Source: WLWS01 sp965243105 (lineage in GTDB: Bacteria > Pseudomonadota > Gammaproteobacteria > Eutrophobiales > Eutrophobiaceae). Taken from it: DNA of 64,000 nt. The notes under the pieces were generated by a model. The model worked only from the letters and a program-made list of their open reading frames with translations. It was not told the DNA's origin and searched no databases. Each line of letters starts with the position of its first letter. Within the stretch, counting starts at the first letter, position 1. The DNA lies in contig CBDEUC010000003.1 in assembly GCA_965243105.1 (NCBI GenBank), forward strand, positions 2,542,001 through 2,606,000, in the 5' to 3' direction. Position numbers and translations under genes: made by a program. Positions 46,099-54,702 of the stretch are shown in pieces.

Positions 46099-47022
46099 TT
46101 ATTTATCACGCCCTACTTTTTCAATCCAGGCAAGTATCAGTTCGGCAATTTCGTCACTGTTTGTTTCTGACATCATCATGTGGCCGTTGCCTGTAATGCC
46201 ATGTTCCCACAATTGAATATGCTCAACGGCTTTCTTCTTTTCTCGAAGATATTCGACAGCCAGGGCATTTGATTCCCTGAACCAGCTTGCATCAGCAGTA
46301 AGCACGGCAATGGGGCAGTTGTAGGGATCGTGCTTACCATCAAAATCGGCGGCAGCCAGACCATTTTTGAATGTACCCAGCGCATGTTGTTGCCCTGGAT
46401 AGCCCAGCGGTTCACAGGCAACGATGGCTTTAACCCTGTCACCAGCAATGGCCGAGAGCGCCCAGCCACAGGGACCACCCGCGGAATGAGACAGGAGAAT
46501 GGTTTGTCCGGTGATTTCAAATAGTGCGGTGCCAATTGCTTCCACATGCCTTTGTGATTGCTCAAGCTCTGTAGCCAGCGGGCCCTGGCTTGCCATGAAG
46601 CGGTCTTTGGCAGTTATAGCTTTCGGCCACCGCGTGTGCTTTTTCGCTTCGGGCCAAAGATCATGCAGCGCTGCTTCAGCAAACCTCGGGATCAATGATT
46701 CATAGCTTTGCTGGGGTAAAGCGGGCCCCAGCACTTTTTCGTTCCAGTGATTACGACCGTGACCCGGTCTATCGAGGATGTAAACGGGGTAACCTGCCCT
46801 GAGAAAGCAGTGCGCCCAGCCCGGACGTCCATCGGAAGTGGTGATAAATTCCGCACCCTGGCCACCACCACCATGGACAAAGGTAACAGAAACATCCTTG
46901 CTGTTTGCTGGAATAAACCATTGCACATAGGCCGAGATGCCCGGGAAATTTTCTCCATTCAAGTCCACGGGCTCACTTGTGATGAATTGCCCGCCGAAGT
47001 CATCAAGTACAAGCTTCGACAT
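46099..47022 (-). CDS. Alpha/beta hydrolase, last gene of the nic operon
   Basis: 307 residues from ATG at 47022 (MSKLVLDDFGGQF); the longer frame to 47064 overlaps the upstream gene. Oxyanion loop TFVHGGGGQGAEF, DRPGHGRN, nucleophile elbow LLSHSAGGPCGW near 195, and HGITGNGHMMM with the expected catalytic histidine. It starts four bases after the FAD monooxygenase stop. The maleamate amidase NicF is missing from this cluster, so this hydrolase might cleave an amide or ester intermediate instead. That is inference; the substrate is not known. Confidence 0.8.
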   Translation of the reverse strand: MSKLVLDDFGGQFITSEPVDLNGENFPGISAYVQWFIPANSKDVSVTFVHGGGGQGAEFITTSDGRPGWAHCFLRAGYPVYILDRPGHGRNHWNEKVLGPALPQQSYESLIPRFAEAALHDLWPEAKKHTRWPKAITAKDRFMASQGPLATELEQSQRHVEAIGTALFEITGQTILLSHSAGGPCGWALSAIAGDRVKAIVACEPLGYPGQQHALGTFKNGLAAADFDGKHDPYNCPIAVLTADASWFRESNALAVEYLREKKKAVEHIQLWEHGITGNGHMMMSETNSDEIAELILAWIEKVGRDK

Positions 47023-47026
47023 GCTT

Positions 47027-48202
47027 CTAATTGAACTTTGTTTCCATGAGTTTTGTAAAGCCAAGTGCTTCGCGCATCAGGGCAGGATCCCTGGCCACTT
47101 TCTTGGCCCAGGCAATCCAGTCATCCTTTGCCTGTCCAGGCTTCGAATAGTACATCAGGCGAAGGTTGTCACTTGCCCTTGGAGACGTATGCTCTATAAA
47201 AATTCGACGTCGATCACTTTCATAAAACGACAGTAGTTCTTCTCCAGCGCCGTCGTGGATAACGCGGTTCAGGGCTTCTACCAGGGCAAACGCATCGAAC
47301 ATTCCACCGGTCAGTCCAAGACCACCGGTGGGGTTAGTGACATGACCTGAATCACCCGCCAGTAATATACGACCAAGACGCATGCGATCCGCCACCCGTT
47401 GATGCATCCTGTAAGGTGCGAAGGCATCAACTTTGTATTCATCAACCGGCACATGAAGCTTCATAAACTCATCGATGCGTTCATGTAAGCCCTCCATGGG
47501 AAGATCCGGATCTTCCATGAATGTAATGCGCCAGAAATGGGGTTGAGCCAGCTTACAAAAGACCCCGCCGTATACATGATCTATTTGCATAGCGATGTTC
47601 TGGTAATCAACCTGGTCCAGGTCGATGTAGGCGTTCAGTGCGACATAACGTTGCGGCCAGGTGGTACCAAAAAAATTTGAATCAAGAATGTTCGAGCGAA
47701 CAGTGCTGGTTGCGCCATCTGCCCCGACCAGGTATGCGCCCTCTATTTCTTCAACACCGTTTGGTCCTTCTATGCTGGCAACCACACCCGCATTATGCTG
47801 AGAACAGGAAAGGAGTTTTGTGGAGAAGCGGATGGTGACATTTGACAGGGGTTCGAGATGCTTACTGAGTACTGTTGAAAGTTGACCCTGGTGAAGATGA
47901 AGTGAATAGGGATGGGGTTCATGATCGTCATAGCAGGACAGGTGCCAACGAATGAGTTCGCCACTGCTATGTATACGCCAGGCAAAATCCTGCCTGGCAA
48001 GTCCTTCATCAATGCAGTCTTCCAGTACCCCGTATTTCTCCATGTGGGGCAGTACGGGAAAGTGATAGACCACGGCGCGGGGGGCATTATTCAATTGCGC
48101 TTCAGCTTCGAGGATAGTCACCTCACTGCCAGCCTTTGCAAGGCCAAGTGCGGTTAATAATCCCGCAGGACCACCTCCGGCAATGATGACATGTTCAGTC
48201 AT
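47027..48202 (-). CDS. FAD-dependent aromatic hydroxylase 1 (HspB/PHBH-like)
   Basis: 391 residues of the group A flavin monooxygenases. FAD motif HVIIAGGGPAGLLTALGLAKAG, the DG motif LVGADGATSTVR, and the GD motif GRILLAGDSGHVTNPTGGLGLTGGMFDA. The segment PRAVVYHFPVLPHMEKYGVLED resembles 6-hydroxy-3-succinoylpyridine hydroxylase (HspB) and related enzymes as I recall them. Ten bases separate it from nicX upstream, so it probably makes 2,5-dihydroxypyridine from a 3-substituted 6-hydroxypyridine. A close paralogue is at 58196. It does not look like NicC. Confidence 0.82.
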   Translation of the reverse strand: MTEHVIIAGGGPAGLLTALGLAKAGSEVTILEAEAQLNNAPRAVVYHFPVLPHMEKYGVLEDCIDEGLARQDFAWRIHSSGELIRWHLSCYDDHEPHPYSLHLHQGQLSTVLSKHLEPLSNVTIRFSTKLLSCSQHNAGVVASIEGPNGVEEIEGAYLVGADGATSTVRSNILDSNFFGTTWPQRYVALNAYIDLDQVDYQNIAMQIDHVYGGVFCKLAQPHFWRITFMEDPDLPMEGLHERIDEFMKLHVPVDEYKVDAFAPYRMHQRVADRMRLGRILLAGDSGHVTNPTGGLGLTGGMFDAFALVEALNRVIHDGAGEELLSFYESDRRRIFIEHTSPRASDNLRLMYYSKPGQAKDDWIAWAKKVARDPALMREALGFTKLMETKFN

Positions 48203-48211
48203 TGTTCAATT

Positions 48212-49237
48212 TCAATTAAACTGAATTTCGGGCGGTACGATATTTCCATCCAGCACGATGGGTTCATCATCGAGAAACAGGGAACAACCGCGTAGAGGGA
48301 TATCAAGATGACAAGCGGTATCGTTGGCGCCACCAAGTTCATTATTGGGCCCCGTGGAAAACAGTACATTGCCAAGATAACTTCGCGGCTCCATACCGAT
48401 ACCTCCGGGAAACAGCCCGGGTGACAAACCATGCCAGTTTGCATCGGGGTTCATGCCCCAGCCGATATGACTCATACCGAAGCCGCGTTCATCATTGAAT
48501 GATGCCATGTAGGACTTCACCAACTCTGCTTCATGTCCACCACGAATATCCGTGACCATGCCTTTTTCCACCGTGTAAGTGATGGGTTCTTTTACATAAA
48601 TGTTCTGAGGCAGCAGGATGTCGCCAGTGGCAACAACAAAGCTACCGTCAACACCATCATCGTCACCACCGCTGAATACAAAACCGGAAGGCCAGTGATC
48701 CCAGCGACCGGGTTCATCGGTGCAGGCGTACTCGGTGATAGTCGGATATGTATTCAACTTGTAGGTAATGTCTGTACCGTGGGGTGAGGTGACCCGTAGT
48801 ACCTTCGCCTTTTCCAGCATTTCCCCGGCGGCTTCGACTTTTTCACGCAGTTCTTTACTGGGTAACATCCTTGCCAGCAATTCAGGCGGTTCAATCACTG
48901 TGAGTATTCGTGTTCCGGAGGCCTGGATGGCCATTTGTTCAGCAGAGAAAAGCAGGAAAATGCAGTCAATGACCATGTCCGCACCTTTTAATGCTTCAAT
49001 AGCTTCGGGCATGTTTGCAAGTCCTGTTTGCCCTACGGCCCAACTGCCAAGGGGGGGCGGTGCAGGGAGGCGCATGTGGTACATGCTCGCGCCGAGTTGT
49101 CGACTTGCTGCCATGAAGGCATCGGCATAGTCGAGACGTTCATCGCCCTGGGTTAACACGATCAGCTTTTCATCACTTTTCACACCGGACATTTTTAGCT
49201 GGTGTACGCATATTTCAATAAAGCTTGCCTGGTCCAT
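48212..49237 (-). CDS. nicX: 2,5-Dihydroxypyridine 5,6-dioxygenase
   Basis: 341 residues, same size as NicX of Pseudomonas putida. Nearly diagnostic segments are EYACTDEPGRWDHWPSGF, SHIGWGMNP, GNVLFSTGPNNELGG and CHLDIPLRGCSLFLDDE. The histidine of SHIGWG and the His/Asp of CHLDIP correspond to the mononuclear iron ligands. It opens the pyridine ring of 2,5-dihydroxypyridine with O2 to N-formylmaleamate. It is the third gene of the nicE-nicD-nicX operon. Assignment rests on remembered sequence similarity but is strong. Confidence 0.93.
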   Translation of the reverse strand: MDQASFIEICVHQLKMSGVKSDEKLIVLTQGDERLDYADAFMAASRQLGASMYHMRLPAPPPLGSWAVGQTGLANMPEAIEALKGADMVIDCIFLLFSAEQMAIQASGTRILTVIEPPELLARMLPSKELREKVEAAGEMLEKAKVLRVTSPHGTDITYKLNTYPTITEYACTDEPGRWDHWPSGFVFSGGDDDGVDGSFVVATGDILLPQNIYVKEPITYTVEKGMVTDIRGGHEAELVKSYMASFNDERGFGMSHIGWGMNPDANWHGLSPGLFPGGIGMEPRSYLGNVLFSTGPNNELGGANDTACHLDIPLRGCSLFLDDEPIVLDGNIVPPEIQFN

Positions 49238-49268
49238 AATTATTTCCCGATTGTAGAACGCGCTATTT

Positions 49269-50057
49269 TTAAACCCTGAAATCCATCACCGCATCAAGAA
49301 ATCCTTCCAGGTTATCCCATGGAATCATGTGGCCGGCCTTCTCTACGATCTTGATTTCGATACTTAAATTCAATTGCTGGATTTCCTTGATGTCATCTTC
49401 ATTGATCACGGGCGCATCACCCGCAACGACAAGCCGCATGGGAAGCTTCAGATGAGGAAGATCCTGGTGAATATCGTCGGTATGAAAGCCGTCATAGGCG
49501 GTTTTGATTGCGTCGAGCTGGCAGGTATGCAGCCATTCTGCACGTTGGCTTAACTGTCGTTCTGTCCAGGTAGGACAATACTCTTTCATGTCTTCCGCCG
49601 AACAGCCTTTTTCTGCCATCAGGATGGACTTTTCATACCAGTCCCACTGGGAAGGGTAGGCGCGGCGACCGGGGCCGCTCACTGGCGGGTCCACAAGCAC
49701 GAGTCCAGAAAAAGAATCTTGTGATTTACGCGCTGCGCGAATGGCAATACGCGCACCCATGGAATGTCCGAGTACGACAGGTCTATCCAGTGTCGAGCTA
49801 CTAACAATTTCAATGGCATCGTTAGCCATGGCATCCAGGGAATAATCCAGGTTTCCCGATTGAGATAAGCCGCGGCCACGAACGTCCAGTACATGTACAT
49901 TGAATTGATTAACAAGGCGTTCAGCGACGAAATCCCAGGTTACGGCTGGCGAGGTGATTCCAGGGATCAATAGTAGATCCGGTCCATCACCTTCAAAATG
50001 CAGCAGGTGATGGCGTATGCCGTTTGCGTGCAGATTGTAACCCCTTGGCATAAGCAT
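49269..50057 (-). CDS. nicD: N-formylmaleamate deformylase
   Basis: 262 residues from ATG at 50057, two bases after the nicE stop; an upstream frame to 50108 lies within nicE. Alpha/beta hydrolase with LIPGITSPAVTWDFVAERL, LDVRGRGLSQSG, nucleophile GHSMGAR near 103, LVLVDPPVSGPGRRAYPS, RAEWLHTC, and GHMIPWDNLEGF with the catalytic histidine. These match NicD across the whole length. It hydrolyses N-formylmaleamate to maleamate and formate, the step after NicX. Confidence 0.93.
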   Translation of the reverse strand: MLMPRGYNLHANGIRHHLLHFEGDGPDLLLIPGITSPAVTWDFVAERLVNQFNVHVLDVRGRGLSQSGNLDYSLDAMANDAIEIVSSSTLDRPVVLGHSMGARIAIRAARKSQDSFSGLVLVDPPVSGPGRRAYPSQWDWYEKSILMAEKGCSAEDMKEYCPTWTERQLSQRAEWLHTCQLDAIKTAYDGFHTDDIHQDLPHLKLPMRLVVAGDAPVINEDDIKEIQQLNLSIEIKIVEKAGHMIPWDNLEGFLDAVMDFRV

Positions 50058-50058
50058 A

Positions 50059-50811
50059 CTAGTATGCACCTGAAAGCAGTGCACCACCACCGGGCACCCT
50101 GGTGTCAAGCTTGAGCGCTTTCAGAATCGACCACGTGGTAGCAATAGACGCACTTAATACTGGTTTTCTGACCTCTGCTTCTACCTGGGATACGGAGGGA
50201 AGAGAAGGCATCTGCACACAGGCTGACAGTACAAGTGCATCAATTTCGTCGATTTTATCTATTGTGGACACTATACCCGGAAGCAGGGCAGGATCGTGTG
50301 CGGCCACCTGCAGGTTATCGGGAATTTCCAGGGCCCGCCATTCAACAACCTCGATACCCTCATGGCGAATATAATCGACCACGAGTTCAGCCAGGGCTTG
50401 CATGTAGGGACATACCAGCGCAATTTTTTTTGCCCCAATGGCCTTGATGCCGTCTACGAGGGCACCAGCAGAAGTGACTACAGGTGATTCAGCACCATTT
50501 TCAGCCGTTACTGTGCCCAGTCGCTGCTGTGATTGCCGATGATAACCATGGCCCATTGACATGATGGCAACCAGGCATGCATAGCCAATGACATCCACCG
50601 CAGCGTCAGATAGCTCAAGGGCACAACGATCACTGTCCTTGTCCATCGCAGCCAGTTCTTCTTTCGTCACACGCTTCATACGCATGCGCGAGGAATGAAA
50701 GGTAAAGCGTTCAGGCGAAATGTTTTCCCTCGCTTTTAACAGCGCTGGAATTTCAGTTTCCATGGTGACATTGGAACTCGGTACAATTTGGCCTATTCGG
50801 TACGGAGTCAT
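50059..50811 (-). CDS. nicE: Maleate cis-trans isomerase
   Basis: 250 residues from ATG at 50811 (MTPYRIGQIVPSSN), the start that matches NicE. An ATG at 50823 and a TTG at 50832 are also in frame. It is an Asp/Glu racemase-superfamily enzyme with the two active cysteines in GYACLVAIM and LSACVQMPSLP, plus RFTFHSSRMRMKRV and the end VPGGGALLSGAY. It converts maleate to fumarate for the TCA cycle. It is first in the operon nicE-nicD-nicX-FAD monooxygenase-hydrolase. Confidence 0.93.
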   Translation of the reverse strand: MTPYRIGQIVPSSNVTMETEIPALLKARENISPERFTFHSSRMRMKRVTKEELAAMDKDSDRCALELSDAAVDVIGYACLVAIMSMGHGYHRQSQQRLGTVTAENGAESPVVTSAGALVDGIKAIGAKKIALVCPYMQALAELVVDYIRHEGIEVVEWRALEIPDNLQVAAHDPALLPGIVSTIDKIDEIDALVLSACVQMPSLPSVSQVEAEVRKPVLSASIATTWSILKALKLDTRVPGGGALLSGAY

Positions 50812-50885
50812 TAATAATCTCATTAATATCAATAGTCTACATAAGATTGTGCCGATTACTAATGGGCCAAATCGAAGCGGTAGAC

Positions 50886-50909
50886 TTAATTATACAATTG
50901 GATAATAAT
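50886..50909. promoter_or_regulatory. Putative operator in the nicE / amine oxidase divergent region
   Basis: The 24-base site starts TTAATTATAC and continues AATTGGATAATAAT. It agrees at 19 of 24 positions with the site at 59494-59517, which lies in the other divergent promoter region of this cluster. TATAAT is readable on the minus strand inside it, so it may overlap the nicE promoter. It probably binds a pathway regulator; which protein is unknown. Confidence 0.55.
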
Positions 50910-51006
50910 AGCCCATGCAAGCGGGCTTGTCGACTTTAGCCGAGGAAGTTTGAGGCGCAGTCACTCATGCAGCCCGGCAGGAAGACTACACGGGGTGAGA
51001 ACACGT

Positions 51007-52323
51007 ATGCAGGCTGATTCGAGTATTGATGCACTGGTATTGGGTGCGGGTTTTGCCGGTGTCTCGGCAGCTCGCGGGCTGAAAAATGCCGGGTATAGGG
51101 TGCTGGTGCTTGAGGCAAGGGACCGCATTGGCGGTCGAGCCTGGACCGGTGAGCTTGACGGTACAAAGATAGAATATGGAGCAACCTGGATTCACTGGTT
51201 TCAGCCCTATGTGTGGAATGAGTTTATGCGTTCCGGGCTCAGCCTCCATGAAGATCCTTTTTTCCCTCCCATCACCATTCATGGTAATGGTAAGTCCAGG
51301 CCACTTGAGTTTGATCAGTTTCGCGCACAGTTACTCGCAGGATGGAATGCCTTTGTGCCGGTCTCCGAGTATGGACCACTCATGGAAAGACCCTATCACA
51401 TGTCCGAATTACAAAACGCAGCGGAGCTGGATAACCTGTCTGTGCAGGATGTTATCGATGGCCTGGATATTGATGATGACACCCGGCTCGCCTTTTCAGC
51501 CGAAGTTTCAGTACAAATGAATGCTTTGCCCAAAGACGTGAGCTACCTGTCGCAAATACGATGGTGGTCAGCAGGTGGTTGGGATCTCTCACTCATGCTG
51601 GACTGTCTTGCACGTTACAAGATCGATTCGGGCTTGAGTTCATTGATTACGCACATGGCCAGTGAAGCTAAACTGGACATACGCCTTGAAACACCGGTGG
51701 CAAAGGTGGAGCAAAATGAAATTGGAGTCACGGTGACCACCAGGGATGGCGAGACCTTTACCGCGAAAAAGGTTGTGTGTGCGTTACCGATGAATTGCAT
51801 AAAGGATTTGTCCTTTGAGCCGGCAATTTCAAAAGAAAAATTGGCGCTCTCAGAAGAAGAGCATGCTGCCAAAGGCATGAAGGTTTTGTTCAAGACCAGG
51901 GGCGAAAAAGAAGGGCACGCGATACTCGCTGCACCGGGCGAGAAAGCCATTAATCTGCTAAACCCGCTTCGCGTAGACGGTGATGAACGACTTTATGTTG
52001 GTTTTGGTACTGATGGCACGGCGTTTGACGCTGAAAATCTTGACCAGGTCAATGCCGTACTGAACGATTTACACCCGGATTTGAATGCGACAGCCTGCGC
52101 TGGTCATACCTGGCATGACGATGAATTTTCCCGTGGCACCTGGCACATGCCAAGACCTGGTCAGAATATTCGCATTGCAGAAGCGTTCAAGGAGCCGGAA
52201 GGCAACATACACTTTGCTGGCGATTACCTTGGTCGAGGCTGGGTGGGTTTCGTGGATGGTGCCATTGAGTCCGGCATCCTCACCGCCGACGAGGTACATC
52301 ACGCACTTGGCGGTAATCACTGA
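51007..52323 (+). CDS. Flavin amine oxidase 1 (NicA2/Pnao family, cytoplasmic)
   Basis: 438 residues from ATG at 51007, with GGTGAG about ten bases upstream; a TTG-started frame from 50950 was judged too long. FAD motif LVLGAGFAGVSAARGLKNAG and GGRAWTGELDGTKIEYGATWIHWFQPYVW, close to nicotine oxidoreductase. The C-terminus is FAGDYLGRGWVGFVDGAIESG. No signal peptide, so it acts in the cytoplasm. Position suggests oxidation of an amine in pyridine alkaloid breakdown, for example pseudooxynicotine, which would release methylamine. The exact substrate is inference. Confidence 0.85.
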   Translation: MQADSSIDALVLGAGFAGVSAARGLKNAGYRVLVLEARDRIGGRAWTGELDGTKIEYGATWIHWFQPYVWNEFMRSGLSLHEDPFFPPITIHGNGKSRPLEFDQFRAQLLAGWNAFVPVSEYGPLMERPYHMSELQNAAELDNLSVQDVIDGLDIDDDTRLAFSAEVSVQMNALPKDVSYLSQIRWWSAGGWDLSLMLDCLARYKIDSGLSSLITHMASEAKLDIRLETPVAKVEQNEIGVTVTTRDGETFTAKKVVCALPMNCIKDLSFEPAISKEKLALSEEEHAAKGMKVLFKTRGEKEGHAILAAPGEKAINLLNPLRVDGDERLYVGFGTDGTAFDAENLDQVNAVLNDLHPDLNATACAGHTWHDDEFSRGTWHMPRPGQNIRIAEAFKEPEGNIHFAGDYLGRGWVGFVDGAIESGILTADEVHHALGGNH

Positions 52324-52351
52324 TACTGTCTTTGAAAGGGGGAGTTAAACA

Positions 52352-52756
52352 ATGTCAAAAAGAGTTGAGCATTTTCACCTGGTTCCGGGGCTTGAAAAAC
52401 AATATTGCTTTTCCATTGGAGTACGTGCCGGCGACTACGTGTTCATGGGTGGACTCACCGCTTCCGATGATGATGGCAATGAACTCTTTGCCGATGACGC
52501 TGCCCTGCAAATGAAAAATATTTATGAACAAATGGCGAGAGTACTGGAGAATTTTGGAGGTACCGCTGCGGACATCGTGAGTGAAGTTATTTACTATTCG
52601 GTATCCATGGATGAATATAATGAAAAACTCTTCCCACACAGGGCAGCATTCTACGCAGACTGCGAGGCACCATCAGTGGCTGGTATGCAGGTTCTCGGAT
52701 TTACCAGTGATGCCATCAAGGTTGAAGTCACCGCAATTGCCTACTTGCCGGAATAA
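52352..52756 (+). CDS. RidA/YjgF-family protein
   Basis: 134 residues of the Rid (imine deaminase) family, with GGGGGAG-type ribosome site. YVFMGGLTASDDDGNELFADDAALQMKNIYEQMARVLENFGGTAADIV and the end IKVEVTAIAYLPE fit the family. The arginine that anchors the substrate carboxylate in RidA is not present in the APSVAGMQVLGF segment, so it belongs to a Rid subgroup with different chemistry. Placed between two amine oxidases, it could speed hydrolysis of imine products. Confidence 0.82.
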   Translation: MSKRVEHFHLVPGLEKQYCFSIGVRAGDYVFMGGLTASDDDGNELFADDAALQMKNIYEQMARVLENFGGTAADIVSEVIYYSVSMDEYNEKLFPHRAAFYADCEAPSVAGMQVLGFTSDAIKVEVTAIAYLPE

Positions 52757-52775
52757 CAAGTAACAGGAGGCGCCG

Positions 52776-54218
52776 ATGGCTAATGATTCTGAAAACACCT
52801 CGATTAAAAGACGTAACTTGTTAAAGCTTGGTGCCCTGGCTGCCGGCAGTGCCGGTCTCGCCAGCTGTGCCGGTGAAAACCCCGACCGTACCCCCCGAAA
52901 TAATGGTGATGGAATTGATGTGGTCGTGGTTGGCGCTGGCTTTGCCGGCGTTACAGCGGCAAGAGAGCTGGCAGCAAAGGGTTGGCGCGTGTTGGTCCTT
53001 GAGGCTCGCCCGAGGATTGGCGGGCGCACTTTCACCGGGCAGTTCATGGGACGCAATGTCGAATTTGGTGGTTCGTCTGTACACTGGATCCAGCCTCATG
53101 TTTTTGCGGAAATGCAACGTTACGGTTTCGGCTTTACCGAAGTACCGCTTTACGATCTCGATGCAGCTTACATCATGCTGGCCGATGGTACGGTAAAGAA
53201 TGTCCAACCTGCAGTTTTCGATAAGGAATATACTGAGGCATTTAACAAGTTTTGCGCCGATGCCTACTCCCTTTTTCCCCAGCCCTATTCTCCTTTCTTT
53301 AATGAAAAAGTGCTGGAACTGGAAAACGTATCGGCAGAAGAGCATATGGCATCACTGGGACTCAATGATCTGCAAACCGCTTCACTCCGGGCTGAACTGA
53401 CACTTTACGCGGGTGCACCAATATCGGAATTCAGTTATACAAGTTTCGTAAAATTGTTTGCCCTGGCTTCATGGGATACCTTCACTTTTACTGACTCTGA
53501 AAAACACTGGCATATAGACAAGGGTGGGGCGACAGCACTGGCACAGGCAATCATGGATGACAGTGGTGCGGAATTACGCTTGGGGTCGGTTGTCAGATCG
53601 GTCGAGAGTAATGACAAAGGTATTGCTATTCGTACCGCTGACGGTAGCACTGTCGAAGCGAAAGCGGCTGTTTTTACTCTGCCCACCAGGGTTTATCCCG
53701 ATATTGAATTTAAACCCGGGCTTTCCGAAGAGAAACGTGCATTCATCAACAATGCGGAAATATGCGATGGTGCAACAATGTACATGCGTCTTGCTGAGAA
53801 TATCGGTAATACATTTACCTTTTGTGATGATCCGAATCCTCTAAACGCAATACAAACCGAAGAATTTAACGACGAGATTGGCACTATACTCAAGACAACA
53901 CTGGGTCGACAATCATTGCTGGACCTGAATGATTTTGATGCCGTGGTTGCCGAGTTACATAAAATCCACAAGGGCGTTGAGGTCACCGACATTGCACCCT
54001 ATAACTGGGTAAAGGATCCCTATGCAAAACAGGCCTGGCCCTCATATCGTACTGGCTGGTTTAGTAAGTACGGTGATATGGCCAAACCCGAAGGAAGATT
54101 GTTTTTTGCCGGTTCAGCCACGGCAGATGGATGGCATGAGTATATCGACGGTGCGGTGGAAAGTGGCATTCGTGTTGGTCGGGAAGTCACAGAAGTGCTG
54201 GAAAAAGAAATTGCCTAG
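52776..54218 (+). CDS. Flavin amine oxidase 2, NicA2-like Tat lipoprotein
   Basis: 480 residues after a strong AGGAGG site. Twin-arginine signal IKRRNLLKLGALAAGSAGLASC ends in a lipobox, so it is probably exported folded and lipid-anchored. FAD motif VVVVGAGFAGVTAARELAAKG; EFGGSSVHWIQPHVFAEMQRYG and GWHEYIDGAVESGIRVGREV align closely with nicotine oxidoreductase NicA2. At the position of NicA2 Asn462 (my numbering from memory) this protein has Tyr, while the Trp427 equivalent is kept, giving a conventional aromatic cage. The next gene is a cytochrome c, the acceptor type used by NicA2. Confidence 0.87.
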   Translation: MANDSENTSIKRRNLLKLGALAAGSAGLASCAGENPDRTPRNNGDGIDVVVVGAGFAGVTAARELAAKGWRVLVLEARPRIGGRTFTGQFMGRNVEFGGSSVHWIQPHVFAEMQRYGFGFTEVPLYDLDAAYIMLADGTVKNVQPAVFDKEYTEAFNKFCADAYSLFPQPYSPFFNEKVLELENVSAEEHMASLGLNDLQTASLRAELTLYAGAPISEFSYTSFVKLFALASWDTFTFTDSEKHWHIDKGGATALAQAIMDDSGAELRLGSVVRSVESNDKGIAIRTADGSTVEAKAAVFTLPTRVYPDIEFKPGLSEEKRAFINNAEICDGATMYMRLAENIGNTFTFCDDPNPLNAIQTEEFNDEIGTILKTTLGRQSLLDLNDFDAVVAELHKIHKGVEVTDIAPYNWVKDPYAKQAWPSYRTGWFSKYGDMAKPEGRLFFAGSATADGWHEYIDGAVESGIRVGREVTEVLEKEIA

Positions 54219-54219
54219 A

Positions 54220-54693
54220 TTGCCGGCTCTAGCACGACCGTATATTTATATTATGTTGCTTGCGGTCGCGCTGTTGCAGGCCTGCTCGCAAAGTCAGGAT
54301 GCTCAATCCACGAATGGCGCTTCGAGCGAGATACCAAAAGAAGCGATACAAAAGGCAGTCCTGGAACTTGTCGCCGACGAATCGCTAGTCGAACGTGGTC
54401 GAAAATTATTCAGTAGCTGTTCAATGTGCCATTCGACCGAGGCCAACACGATGTCACCTGCCGGGCCACACCTGGGCAATGTGTTCGGTCGTCAAATTGC
54501 TTCCGTGGAAGGCTTTCCCTATACCAACGCTTTACGTTCAGCTGCTGGCGTGTGGACCATGGAAAACCTCGACAGGTTTATAGAGAACCCGCTTTCTTCT
54601 TATCCCGGAACCAGCATGGCCTTTGGTGGTATTTCCAGGGCGAATGATCGAAAGGCCATCATTGCCTTTCTTGCATCGAAGTCACAGGATTAA
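54220..54693 (+). CDS. Lipoprotein cytochrome c (CycN-like electron acceptor)
   Basis: About 157 residues if started at TTG 54220, which gives a basic n-region and signal (MPALARPYIYIMLLAVALLQAC). ATG at 54253 gives 146 residues but a signal with no charge. A lipobox LLQAC precedes a class I cytochrome c with CSMCH, PAGPHLGNVFGR and a distal methionine in GTSMAFGG. One haem. Two bases separate it from the amine oxidase stop. By analogy with NicA2 and CycN it should take electrons from the preceding flavoenzyme in the periplasm. Confidence 0.85.
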   Translation: MPALARPYIYIMLLAVALLQACSQSQDAQSTNGASSEIPKEAIQKAVLELVADESLVERGRKLFSSCSMCHSTEANTMSPAGPHLGNVFGRQIASVEGFPYTNALRSAAGVWTMENLDRFIENPLSSYPGTSMAFGGISRANDRKAIIAFLASKSQD

Positions 54694-54702
54694 AAAAAAG
54701 AC

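Noticed and set aside
47027..48202. NicC (6-hydroxynicotinate 3-monooxygenase)
   Set aside because: It shares the general flavin monooxygenase fold, but its N-terminal and substrate-side segments fit HspB-type enzymes better than NicC as I remember it.
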